A DNA stretch of 17,069 nucleotides from JACCTH01 sp036556085 (GCA_036556085.1 DATBKE010000208.1:1-17069); one strand, 5' to 3'; numbered from the stretch's first letter, positions 1 through 6,988 are shown. Notes: generated from the letters alone by a model not told the origin. Made by a program: numbers and translations.

Positions 1-1
1 G

Positions 2-493
2 GCGTCTCCCACGACTACCGCTGAATCACCCACCACTACGCAACTCGTTACCACCACAGCCGAAAGAAGCACGACCTCAACGACGACCGAAGAAAAGCGC
101 CTAGCAGAGGTCGAGCAGATTCTCACCGACCTTTGGTTTGGTTGGTTCGACGCTATTTATCGCAAAGAGGCTGACGCATTGTGGGATGTAGTTGCAACGA
201 CGTCGAAGTTCGAAGCCGGGTTGCAAGCCATGGACACCCTCGCCTTTACCGAGCCGCCGTCGCGCGCCGGAATCCACGTGGAGATTGACGAACTTCTTCT
301 CGATCGAGCGGACTGCCTCGTCCCATATGGGACAACCTCGTCTGAGTTTCTGAGCGGCAAACCATCCGTCACAGGACTCGAGGTGCTTTGGCCTGATCCC
401 CGCCGAGACTGGCGAATGGCCACATCGTGGGTCTTCCCCCAAGACCTCTGGCTAGCCGACTGTGACGAAGTCACGCGCGAGGAGACGCCATAA
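2..493 (+). CDS. Exported or surface protein, Thr-rich linker plus globular domain (5' partial)
   Basis: The frame is open from the window edge to a TAA at 491-493, so the N-terminus lies upstream. The visible part starts with about 35 residues rich in Thr, Ser and Glu (runs such as SPTTT, STTSTTT). This is the kind of low-complexity stalk that often follows a lipoprotein or secretion signal in actinobacteria. About 125 residues follow with the look of a small alpha+beta fold: an amphipathic start (LTDLWFGWFDAIYRKEADAL) and a Trp-rich end (LWPDPRRDW, WVFPQDLWLADC). The helix-then-sheet order recalls NTF2/SnoaL-like domains, but that is only an impression. The first in-frame ATG/GTG/TTG codons lie inside the domain, which supports reading it as a truncated longer gene. 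It overlaps the start of the next gene by four bases, so the two are probably co-translated. Function unknown. Confidence 0.75.
   Translation, partial: ASPTTTAESPTTTQLVTTTAERSTTSTTTEEKRLAEVEQILTDLWFGWFDAIYRKEADALWDVVATTSKFEAGLQAMDTLAFTEPPSRAGIHVEIDELLLDRADCLVPYGTTSSEFLSGKPSVTGLEVLWPDPRRDWRMATSWVFPQDLWLADCDEVTREETP
479..484 (+). promoter_or_regulatory. Shine-Dalgarno site supporting the ATA start at 490
   Basis: GAGGAG lies within the end of the upstream gene, followed by a 5-base spacer (ACGCC) and then ATA. No ATG, GTG or TTG occurs in this frame between the upstream in-frame stop (463-465) and 520, so this site decides the start. Confidence 0.6.
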
Positions 494-1368
494 AACTCCT
501 CGGCGCAATAGCAATTCTTTTGAGCATCGCCTTGCCGACCCATGCACAGACTGCCGCTCGCTTCTGCTGGTCGGACGTGGGAATAGACGCGTTCGGCAGT
601 GACCGAGTGGTGACACGTTGCAGGTCGGCGGGGGAGATCGTCGACTACGCCAACGAGAATCGAGTACCGGGCAGGCTCTATCCCGCCGTGGGCACCGCTG
701 GGAATGGAACCTGTTGGTACTGGCGGTCGGCCCCGACAGGTTGGGTCTTTATCACTCGCAACGCCGACGGCACCGCGATCTTCGCTTTCGACCCTGACAC
801 CGATCCCGGCGGCCCGCTCATCGTCGATGTGCAATATCCGGTGTGCACCTCAGAGCCCACACCCGTCGAGCCCGACATCTTGCTCGCCTGGGACCTCGCA
901 TCCCAGTACGTACATGTCGAGCCCGATCCCGACCTCAACCCTCGGGTGCCGTGGGGCTTGACCGGAGCCGAGACCCATCTGCGGGTAGTGCCACCCCCAC
1001 CCTTTAGCGACTCGATCGTCGACCCATTGGGCCAGGTGCTGGAAGTCAACGGGCGGGTGATCGGGGTGACCATCAATTGGGGCGATGGCGCCGTCTCGAG
1101 CTTTACGGAGGGCGAGTTTTCACAGCTGAGCGGTTATCCCAACGGACTCGCCCGCCATACCTACGAGGTCAAGACGTGCTCGCCGCCCGGGAGCACTCCG
1201 CGCTGTCACCCGAGCCTCAGTTCGTATCCATTGAGTGTCGACTACATCTGGGAAGTGTCGTGGCGGGCCGATGCCGCACCGTTTGCGCCGCTCGCCATTC
1301 CCAACACTTCGACCAGCGTCGCCTACCCGGTGCGGGAGATCATCGCCGTCCTCGACGTCAGACCCTAA
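490..1368 (+). CDS. Secreted protein with PKD-like beta segment, apparent ATA start
   Basis: Starting at the ATA at 490 the product is 292 residues and begins MKLLGAIAILLSIALPTHAQ, a textbook Sec signal peptide (Lys, hydrophobic core, AxA-like cleavage before or near the Gln). GAGGAG at 479-484 sits five bases upstream, and the ATA overlaps the previous stop as ATAA, where ATGA would be usual. The nearest conventional start, TTG at 520, has no ribosome binding site and would cut off most of the signal peptide. The mature protein is rich in Pro, Gly, Trp and Cys (seven or more Cys, likely disulfides). Around residues 190-225 it has VTINWGDGAVSSF followed by ARHTYEV, resembling the WGDG...HTY signature of PKD/Ig-like domains. 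Together with the upstream exported protein this forms a two-gene unit for the cell surface. No enzymatic motif is recognised. The reading frame is firm; the start is inferred. Confidence 0.72.
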   Translation: MKLLGAIAILLSIALPTHAQTAARFCWSDVGIDAFGSDRVVTRCRSAGEIVDYANENRVPGRLYPAVGTAGNGTCWYWRSAPTGWVFITRNADGTAIFAFDPDTDPGGPLIVDVQYPVCTSEPTPVEPDILLAWDLASQYVHVEPDPDLNPRVPWGLTGAETHLRVVPPPPFSDSIVDPLGQVLEVNGRVIGVTINWGDGAVSSFTEGEFSQLSGYPNGLARHTYEVKTCSPPGSTPRCHPSLSSYPLSVDYIWEVSWRADAAPFAPLAIPNTSTSVAYPVREIIAVLDVRP

Positions 1369-1427
1369 GTGTGATCAGGCTCAGGCAATTCACGTTCTAG
1401 CGTCCGTTATCCGCGTCCAGCGCGGCT

Positions 1428-1444
1428 GCGAACCCTGGGTTCGC
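1428..1444. terminator. Palindrome between convergent genes, possible weak bidirectional terminator
   Basis: GCGAACCC-T-GGGTTCGC is a perfect inverted repeat with a single central base, directly abutting the stop codon of the minus-strand reductase gene (1445). As RNA it would fold with 5-6 base pairs and a small loop. There is no U-tract on either side, so it may be a weak terminator or a protein-binding palindrome. The remaining intergenic bases, 1369-1427, show nothing recognisable. Confidence 0.35.
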
Positions 1445-2440
1445 TTAAAGGTGACCCCAACGCTGGAGATCGAGGAAAGTGTCGATCAGGGTTTCGCCGG
1501 CGGGGCGGAAGGTCATGCCCAGTTCGGTGCGAATCTTCTCGGTATTGACGCGGGGATGGCGGCCGAGGTGCGTGAGAAGGTAATCGCGATTGCCCCGGGG
1601 CTGAAAGCTGGCGCCCAAGCGGGTGACAAAGCGGCCGAGGGGGTTGTCGAGCCCAATTCGCGGCGGCTTGCCCAGCCCGAGGTTGGCACCCCGAATCCAA
1701 TCCACCAGACGCCGCTGGGTCCAGACCTCAGCTGTACACAGGTAACGCCCACTCGCCGTCGGCGTCTCCATTGCTAGCCGGTGGGCCCTGGCCACGTCTC
1801 GCACGTCGACGATCGCATAGTCGAGGTCGAGGATGCCGGGATACTGGCCGCGCAAGAGGCCAACCAAGACCGAAGCACTGGTGTTCAGCGACTGCACCAG
1901 AGATGGCCCCAGGACCACCGAAGGGTTGATCACTACCAGATCGAACTGGGTTTGGCCTCTCGTGAACCCCCAAGCCGCTCTTTCGGCCGCGACTTTGGAG
2001 AAGTAATAGGGGTTGCGATCAACCGAAGAGCGATCGTTCCACATGCTTTCGTCGAAGGAGCCGTCCGGTTCGTCGGTGATGGCGGCAAACGAGGAAGTGA
2101 GTACCACGCGTGTCACCGAAGGATTTGCCATTGCTGCGTTGAGCACCGACAGCGTCCCTTTGACGGCAGGGTCGATCAGATCGCGTTGGGGATCTTCGAC
2201 TTCGAGCACGTAGGGGCTGGCCGTGTGGATCACGTACTCCGAGTCCGAAAACGCGTCGCGGAATGACTCGGGATCACCGAGGTCTGCGGTGACGATATCG
2301 GGTCCAAGTTCGACCAGCCCTGCGGGGGCTCGGGACGGATCTCGAACGGTCGTTCGGACTTCGTGTCCTGCCTCCAGAAGCTCGCGAACTACTTGTGAGC
2401 CGATGAACCCGCTTCCCCCGGTGACACATACTCGGGCCAC
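1445..2440 (-). CDS. NAD(P)-dependent extended-SDR reductase/epimerase (dihydroflavonol-4-reductase-like)
   Basis: 331 residues, the usual size of the extended short-chain dehydrogenase family. The Rossmann glycine motif TGGSGFIGS is at residues 7-15 and a D-L-G-D acidic patch near 53-56 fits the adenine-binding region. The catalytic Ser is in LTSSFAA (about 116) and the Tyr/Lys pair is Y145xxxK149 (YYFSK). The overall pattern (HTASPYVLEVEDP, VNPSVVLGP-like segment, 'LDYAIVDVRDVARAH') is that of dihydroflavonol-4-reductase/cinnamoyl-CoA-reductase-like bacterial proteins, which reduce carbonyls or oxidise 3-hydroxy groups on small molecules or sterol-like substrates; the substrate cannot be read from sequence. 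It is cytoplasmic. The start is GTG at 2440, six bases after a -10-like TAGGGT, suggesting a leaderless mRNA. It is divergent from the copper-protein operon and convergent with the upstream secreted-protein gene. Confidence 0.88.
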   Translation of the reverse strand: MARVCVTGGSGFIGSQVVRELLEAGHEVRTTVRDPSRAPAGLVELGPDIVTADLGDPESFRDAFSDSEYVIHTASPYVLEVEDPQRDLIDPAVKGTLSVLNAAMANPSVTRVVLTSSFAAITDEPDGSFDESMWNDRSSVDRNPYYFSKVAAERAAWGFTRGQTQFDLVVINPSVVLGPSLVQSLNTSASVLVGLLRGQYPGILDLDYAIVDVRDVARAHRLAMETPTASGRYLCTAEVWTQRRLVDWIRGANLGLGKPPRIGLDNPLGRFVTRLGASFQPRGNRDYLLTHLGRHPRVNTEKIRTELGMTFRPAGETLIDTFLDLQRWGHL

Positions 2441-2446
2441 CCTCGC

Positions 2447-2456
2447 ACCCTAACCT
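2447..2456. promoter_or_regulatory. Overlapping divergent -10 boxes for the reductase (-) and the copper/heme operon (+)
   Basis: The 24-base gap between two divergent start codons contains ACCCTAACCT. On the minus strand 2447-2452 reads TAGGGT, exactly six bases before the GTG at 2440. On the plus strand 2451-2456 reads TAACCT, eight bases before the ATG at 2465. Both fit the TANNNT -10 pattern of actinobacterial leaderless promoters, and neither gene has a clear Shine-Dalgarno site. Any -35 elements would lie inside the opposite coding region. Inferred from spacing only. Confidence 0.45.
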
Positions 2457-2464
2457 TCGGCCAA

Positions 2465-2830
2465 ATGCGCATGCGGACACTGGGACTCATCAGCGGCATC
2501 TTGATCGCGGCAGCCTGCGGGGGCGATGCCCAAAGCACCACCACCGAGGTGAGCGGAACGACCTCATCCGGGGACGGGCCCATTCTCACCATCGAAGGTC
2601 GTTCGTTCGGCTCGGTCCCTGATCTCGCCCCCGGCGATTCGATGACGATCGTCAATCTCGATTCGGTCCGTCATACGTTCACTTCGGGCGATGATGCGTG
2701 GGAGTCGGTCGAATTGGCCGGCGACTCCGAGGCCACCTTCACGGTCCCAGCTGAGTTGGCGCCCGGCGACTACATCTTCTTCTGCGAAGTGCATGCGGAC
2801 ATGGGAGGGCGTCTCACCGTCAACGGCTGA
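2465..2830 (+). CDS. Blue-copper (cupredoxin/plastocyanin-like) lipoprotein
   Basis: 121 residues. The N-terminus is basic and hydrophobic and ends in LIAAAC (Cys18), a slightly relaxed lipobox, so the protein is probably lipid-anchored on the outer face of the membrane. A short Ser/Thr-rich spacer (about 22-37) leads to a cupredoxin domain. Type I copper ligands are recognisable: His70 in VRHTF, then Cys107, His110 and Met113 in FFCEVHADM. The C-x2-H-x2-M spacing is amicyanin-like. Such proteins carry single electrons between membrane complexes and soluble or anchored cytochromes. It is the first gene of an operon with a membrane protein (20-base gap) and a cytochrome c, so it is probably an electron donor or acceptor for them. 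A second ATG at 2471 is an alternative start. Family confident; partner inferred. Confidence 0.9.
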   Translation: MRMRTLGLISGILIAAACGGDAQSTTTEVSGTTSSGDGPILTIEGRSFGSVPDLAPGDSMTIVNLDSVRHTFTSGDDAWESVELAGDSEATFTVPAELAPGDYIFFCEVHADMGGRLTVNG

Positions 2831-2840
2831 GACATGACCG

Positions 2841-2847
2841 AGGAGAG
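2841..2847 (+). promoter_or_regulatory. Shine-Dalgarno site for the GTG start at 2851
   Basis: AGGAGAG precedes GTG by three bases in the 20-base gap and supports GTG at 2851 as the start of the membrane protein. Confidence 0.6.
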
Positions 2848-2850
2848 AAA

Positions 2851-4014
2851 GTGAATCAATTGCAGGAATCGGCGCGCCTGTTGTTTCGCGGTGCGCTGTT
2901 GGTATTCGTGGTGACCATCGTGATCGGGATCCTCAATGGACTAGATGTCTGGGAGCCGGAGCACAACATGCTCCTGACCCACGTTCACTCCGGCACGTTG
3001 GGGTGGATCACCTTGGCAGTTGGCGGATCCGTCCTGTTGATGTTCGAGCGAACCCTCGACGACAAAGCAGTTCGCAGTGGTCGCCAGTTAGCCATGGCCC
3101 TGGTCGTCACCGTGGTTCTCTATGTCATCGCCTTCGCCACCGGGACCGGGATCTATCGCCCCATCGCCGGAACTCTTCTCCTCCTTGTTCTGATTTGGCT
3201 CCTGGTGTGGACCGCCGGGCGCTACCGAGCAAGCGAGAAGTCGACTGCGCACCTGGCGATCTATCTGACCGTGGTCTCACTCGTGATCGGTGCGATTCTG
3301 GGAGTGCTGCTCGGGCTCTTCATCGCCAATGGCAGCCTGCCGGGAATTGCCACGGAGAGAGCGGCATCGCTGGGGGCGGCCCATCCGGTATCGATGCTGA
3401 TCGGTTATTTGATACTGGCCGGAGTCGCCATCACCGCCTGGCAGCTGAATGGCGCCAATACTCGGGCGGGCCGGGTGGTGGCCTGGATGCTTTTTGCCGC
3501 CGGGCTAATTGCCATCACCTCTTTCATCTTCAACATCGAGGCTCTCACTCAGGTGTTCTCGCTGCTGCAGGTCATCGCGATCGTCACCTACTTGGTCATC
3601 ATGTGGCGTCACCTTCGGCCGGGGTCCACAGGATCACCTTTTGCCCGCATGGCCGTCGTGTTTCTGGCGGTGGGAATTGGGCTGCTCGTCTATGTTGTCC
3701 AGCTCGTTGTTTCGGGCACCCTCGATCCCGAGACCGGCACCGGTCCGCTGGGTGTGCTGATCGCTTTCGACCACGCCATGTTCATCGGGGTAATGACCAA
3801 TGCTTTGCTGGCGGTGATTGCCGGATTTGCTGGCTGGGCACCCAACCGAATTTTGGTGTGGGCGGTCAACATCGGAGTGGCCGGTTTCATCGTCGGCCTG
3901 ATGATCGACTCGAGCCTCCTCAAACAGATATTCACTCCCATTCTCGGCCTCGCGCTCCTCTGGGCGATCTTCACCGCCGTTCCGGCGCTCTCCCGGAGGT
4001 CTGCTCCCGCTTGA
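2851..4014 (+). CDS. Polytopic membrane protein, heme-copper oxidase subunit I/NnrS-like
   Basis: 387 residues with about 11-12 predicted transmembrane helices (for example 14-32, 82-98, 104-122, 136-158, 179-198, 208-226, 232-252, 266-288, 334-352, 358-378). Near the start of the second helix is LTHVHSGTLGW (His44, His46), the HxHxxxxGW signature I associate with small heme-copper-oxidase-like and NnrS-like membrane proteins. Two more histidines sit at helix positions, His178 (AAHPVSMLIGY) and His308 (AFDHAMFIG). These could bind heme or a metal, but there are fewer histidines than a full oxidase subunit I needs for two hemes and CuB, and the protein is shorter. Lying between a cupredoxin and a cytochrome c gene, it is a good candidate for the membrane redox centre of a three-protein electron-transfer module. 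The start is GTG with a good ribosome binding site. Its TGA overlaps the next ATG by one base. Confidence 0.7.
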   Translation: MNQLQESARLLFRGALLVFVVTIVIGILNGLDVWEPEHNMLLTHVHSGTLGWITLAVGGSVLLMFERTLDDKAVRSGRQLAMALVVTVVLYVIAFATGTGIYRPIAGTLLLLVLIWLLVWTAGRYRASEKSTAHLAIYLTVVSLVIGAILGVLLGLFIANGSLPGIATERAASLGAAHPVSMLIGYLILAGVAITAWQLNGANTRAGRVVAWMLFAAGLIAITSFIFNIEALTQVFSLLQVIAIVTYLVIMWRHLRPGSTGSPFARMAVVFLAVGIGLLVYVVQLVVSGTLDPETGTGPLGVLIAFDHAMFIGVMTNALLAVIAGFAGWAPNRILVWAVNIGVAGFIVGLMIDSSLLKQIFTPILGLALLWAIFTAVPALSRRSAPA

Positions 4015-4433
4015 TGCGCCGGTTGCTACCCGCGTTGGCGGTGGTCGTCGTGTTAGGTCTGAACGCTTGTGCCGAGCCCGCAGCGACTTTGGGGGACCCA
4101 GCCCTCGATGCGGGACGAGACACCTATGGGCGGCTGTGCTCCACTTGCCACGGACCGAGTGGCGAGGGCGTTAGTGGACCGGCTTTGGCTGACGTGGCGG
4201 AGACCTTCCCTGACTGTGAGGATCACGAGCTGTGGGTGACACTCGGTTCGATGGAATGGGAAAACCAGTTTGGGCCCAATTACGGCGCCGATAACAAAGA
4301 GATCACCGCCATCATGCCGAGCTTCAAAAATATCCTCAGCGAGGCGGAGATCGCCCAAGTGGCCTCCTTCGAGAGATTCCAGTTCGGTGGCTTGTCAGCG
4401 GAGGAGGCTGTCTCCGGATGCGGCGCTGACTGA
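4014..4433 (+). CDS. Class I cytochrome c lipoprotein
   Basis: 139 residues. The signal sequence ends in LGLNAC (Cys19), a lipobox, so the protein is likely anchored outside the cell. The heme-attachment motif CSTCH is at residues 42-46, and AIMPSF near residue 103 supplies the likely distal Met ligand, followed by LSEAEIAQVASF, the usual C-terminal helix of c-type domains. One heme is expected. Two extra Cys residues (in FPDCEDHE and VSGCGAD) may form a disulfide. The ATG at 4014 overlaps the preceding TGA (TGATG), so it is translationally coupled to the membrane protein. The same frame stays open upstream back to about 3003, but that part is a shadow inside the membrane-protein gene. The last 39 bases overlap the convergent histidine kinase gene. 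Confidence 0.9.
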   Translation: MRRLLPALAVVVVLGLNACAEPAATLGDPALDAGRDTYGRLCSTCHGPSGEGVSGPALADVAETFPDCEDHELWVTLGSMEWENQFGPNYGADNKEITAIMPSFKNILSEAEIAQVASFERFQFGGLSAEEAVSGCGAD

Positions 4434-6335
4434 GGTGTCGGGCGCCGCTTCTTGTAACGGGAGCCGCAACGTCATGGTGGTGCCGACGCCGAGCGAACTT
4501 TCCAAAATGAGATCCCCTTTGTGGGCCCGGGCGACGTCGCGGGCTATGGCCAAGCCCAGACCCGTGCCTGGAATGCCAGCGGAAACGGCACTGCTGGCAC
4601 GGAAAAACCTCTCGAAGATACGAGCCTGATCGGCCGCTGAAATGCCGATTCCCTGATCGGCGATCACGAGTTGAGCCATACCGTCGAAGGCTCGCAGGTC
4701 GATGGTCACTGCTCCATCGGGCCTCGAGTACTTGATGGCGTTGGACACGAGGTTGGCGACAACCCGCTCCAGTTGCTCGTGGTCGCCTTTGACGATGACC
4801 CCCGGGTCGAAATGCGTGGCGATATGAATGTCCCGACGGACTGCGGCGGGAGTCAGGTGGACGGTCACTTTCTCCACTAGCGCGGAAAGGTCGACATTCG
4901 TAATGCTGGTCCCGGCCTCGGTTGTGCGCTTGAAATCGAGGATGTCATCCACCAAATTCGACAACTCGGCCGCGCTCTTGCGAATCGTTTCGAGGTCGGA
5001 CTTGGTTTCTCCCTGCGCTCCTTCGAGGAGCCAGTCCGTGTACCCGATGATCGCAGTCAGTGGTGTTCGCAGTTCGTGAGTCATGTTGGAAACAAACTGG
5101 TCCCGCATTTGTTCCAACTTCTCCTGAGCTTCGATCCTCTGGGTCGAATCGCGGATCACGACGGCTCGCCTGACCCGTCGCGACTGCTCGATGACCTTGC
5201 CCTCCGAGACCTCTGCCCAGAACTCGTTGCCGTCGGCCCGCCGTCCCCGAGTGATCACCGCCCTTTGGGCAACCATTACATCGGCGTCGAGGGGATGCAC
5301 CAGGAAGTCGGTGAACTTCTTTCCCACGACACGTTCGCCCAGCATGGCCTCGCTCGACAGATTGGCCCGCCGGATGGTGTCGCTCTCATCCACCACCAAT
5401 ACCGCGTCGAGAGCGGCATCGAACACGCCCTCGATTTCGGCGAGGAGATCCCGCCGACGGCTGGCCTCGGTTGCGACCAAGAGAAGAGTTATCTGAATGA
5501 CGACGAGGAAAACCTGAGCGGCGGTGAGGGGGTGGATGGGGCTGTCGACTTCCGCGAACGGTCCAATGCCTGCTTCGGTCGACCAGACAACCAAAAAGGC
5601 AGTACCGGCTAAGAGCATCGCAGTGCCGCGCTGGCCCACGAAGATCGTCGCCAGAATCAAGGGGAGGAGGATGAAGTAAGCGAAGCTTCGCCCGGTGACC
5701 TCCTTTCCTTCGATGGCGATGACCAGCACCAAGATGGTTATCAACCCCACGAAGATCGTCTTGAGCCACATCCCTCGGGGAGTTCGATCCTTTACCACCG
5801 AAACGACGGCCAGGACTCCTGGTGTGATGAGAACGATGCCCAGGCCGTCGGCGGCGAGCCAGGAAAGCATCGCCGGCAGGACCGGACTGTCAAACGTGAT
5901 CGCCGTCGCCGTGCCTCCGATGACCGCTCCCACGGCCGGGCCGAGCAGGCCCGCCAGGAGCAAAGCACCGATGTCGGCCAGACGGACGATTCGGTGAGAT
6001 TGAGGGAGACGGGCACGAAGGATGGAGCCGGCCACCACCGCTTCCGCCACGTTCGCCCCGGCGGCGCCCATGATGTGCAACCAATTCACATCGACGAACG
6101 GAGCGGCCGAGAGGACGGTCCCCAGACCAACTCCGGCGATCACATAGGGCCGGAGACGGAGCGAGGTCGCGGAAGCGAGCGCGGCGGCGACTCCGGCCGC
6201 CGGCCAGAAGATGGTCACCCCTACCGCCTGAGCGGAAAGGCCCAGCCCGGCAAAGGCCGCCAGCGCATACAGAATCGAGGTGCCGACGAGTGCTAGCCAG
6301 GGCGCGATCGGGCGGCGAGGTATCTCCACCCCCAC
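4395..6335 (-). CDS. MASE1-PAS sensor histidine kinase
   Basis: 646 residues. Residues 10-290 form a hydrophobic integral-membrane sensor of MASE1 type (about eight helices; conserved-looking FWPAAGVAAALA at 43-54 and LSWLAADGLGIVLITPGVLA at 158-177). A PAS domain spans roughly 300-400, ending in VIRDSTQRIEAQEKLE. The HisKA domain carries the phospho-acceptor His420 in SNMTHELRTPL. The ATPase domain has an N box NLVSNAIKYS (528-537), G1 DQGIGIS (560-566), F box FERFF and G2 GTGLGLA (590-596), so all catalytic boxes are intact. No receiver domain and no response regulator gene lie nearby, making it an orphan kinase. The GTG start at 6335 follows AGAGG upstream; GTG at 6329 is an alternative. 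It sits 40 bases after the EVE-domain gene and could be co-transcribed. The stimulus is unknown. Confidence 0.92.
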   Translation of the reverse strand: MGVEIPRRPIAPWLALVGTSILYALAAFAGLGLSAQAVGVTIFWPAAGVAAALASATSLRLRPYVIAGVGLGTVLSAAPFVDVNWLHIMGAAGANVAEAVVAGSILRARLPQSHRIVRLADIGALLLAGLLGPAVGAVIGGTATAITFDSPVLPAMLSWLAADGLGIVLITPGVLAVVSVVKDRTPRGMWLKTIFVGLITILVLVIAIEGKEVTGRSFAYFILLPLILATIFVGQRGTAMLLAGTAFLVVWSTEAGIGPFAEVDSPIHPLTAAQVFLVVIQITLLLVATEASRRRDLLAEIEGVFDAALDAVLVVDESDTIRRANLSSEAMLGERVVGKKFTDFLVHPLDADVMVAQRAVITRGRRADGNEFWAEVSEGKVIEQSRRVRRAVVIRDSTQRIEAQEKLEQMRDQFVSNMTHELRTPLTAIIGYTDWLLEGAQGETKSDLETIRKSAAELSNLVDDILDFKRTTEAGTSITNVDLSALVEKVTVHLTPAAVRRDIHIATHFDPGVIVKGDHEQLERVVANLVSNAIKYSRPDGAVTIDLRAFDGMAQLVIADQGIGISAADQARIFERFFRASSAVSAGIPGTGLGLAIARDVARAHKGDLILESSLGVGTTMTLRLPLQEAAPDTSVSAASGDSLLR

Positions 6336-6375
6336 GAATCGGCAACCTCTGAGACCGCCTGTAGGTCGTTTGGGC

Positions 6376-6828
6376 TCAGCGAAGCATCGCCAGTAGGCGA
6401 GTAGCCGTTTCCTCAGGCACGGGAGTCACCGATAACCGGCTGCCGCGGCGGAGAATCGGGAGCTCCTCGGGCGGGAAGGTCGCTCGAAGCCGTTCGAGGG
6501 GCAGGAACTCCCTGAACTTCTCGACGAACTCCACTACCACGGTGTGCCAGCGCGGGTTGGCCGTCGTCGCCCGCGCATCGAAGTACTTCGAGGTGGGGTC
6601 GAACTGGGTCGGGTCCACGACTTTTGCCTTTACGACTCTGCACAGACCGGCGATTCCGGGCGGGTTGGCACTCGAGTGATAGAAAAAGGCAAGATCCCCA
6701 ACCTCGGCCTGGACCAGGTAAGCCCGAGCTATGAAGTTGCGGACTCCGTCCCAAACCGTCGTGTGATCCCTCGCCAGATCGTCAATGCTGTACGAGGTGG
6801 GTTCCGATTTGTAGAGCCAGTACTTCAC
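6376..6828 (-). CDS. EVE domain-containing protein (PUA-like fold)
   Basis: 150 residues, the normal length for a single EVE domain. It begins MKYWLYKSEPTSYSIDDLAR and continues WDGVRNFIARAYL, GDLAFFYHSS and PGIAGLCRVVK, which are hallmark segments of the family (human THYN1 is a relative). The C-terminal half has DPRW-equivalent residues (NPRWHTVVVEFVEKF) and ends in ILRRGSRLSVTPV. EVE domains belong to the PUA-like superfamily and are linked to recognition of modified bases in nucleic acids, often in defence or RNA-modification contexts; here no restriction or defence gene lies alongside, so a housekeeping role is more likely. The start is GTG at 6828 with GGCAG just upstream. It is upstream of, and on the same strand as, the histidine kinase gene. 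Confidence 0.93.
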   Translation of the reverse strand: MKYWLYKSEPTSYSIDDLARDHTTVWDGVRNFIARAYLVQAEVGDLAFFYHSSANPPGIAGLCRVVKAKVVDPTQFDPTSKYFDARATTANPRWHTVVVEFVEKFREFLPLERLRATFPPEELPILRRGSRLSVTPVPEETATRLLAMLR

Positions 6829-6849
6829 CTGCCGTTTCTAGCTGTTTCT

Positions 6850-6883
6850 TTGCCCCGGGAGCGCAGCGAGCGTTGGGGAGCAA
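6850..6883. repeat. Imperfect hairpin / possible extragenic repeat element
   Basis: Between the divergent EVE and cvnA genes, TTGCCCC (6850-6856) can pair with GGGGAGCAA (6875-6883) around a GAGCGCAGCGAGCG core. The following bases (CCCGCAGGCGAAG) continue the same G/C-rich style. The composition resembles dispersed extragenic palindromic elements in high-GC genomes, but only one copy is visible here. The rest of the 173-base gap holds no convincing promoter; the TTGACC at 6914-6919 lacks a properly spaced -10. Confidence 0.3.
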
Positions 6884-6988
6884 CCCGCAGGCGAAGGTGG
6901 GTGCGAAGCCGTTTTGACCGGAGGCAGTAGCTCTTCCGACTCAATTTTGGCGGCCGCCCTGTCGATACAGCCTTTTCGGCTTTCACCC

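Noticed and set aside
157..834. 225-codon minus-strand open frame opposite the first two genes
   Set aside because: Low-complexity Ser/Arg-rich product with no motif. It crosses a gene boundary and lies antisense to two better-supported genes.
3003..4013. Long plus-strand frame running into the cytochrome c gene, suggesting a fused protein
   Set aside because: The upstream part is a shadow of the membrane-protein gene: it is Arg/Pro/His-rich with no domain. The cytochrome has its own signal sequence and ATG at 4014.
6914..6945. TTGACC as a -35 box of a cvnA promoter
   Set aside because: No -10 hexamer at 16-19 bases; the nearest AT-rich hexamer is about 21 bases away.
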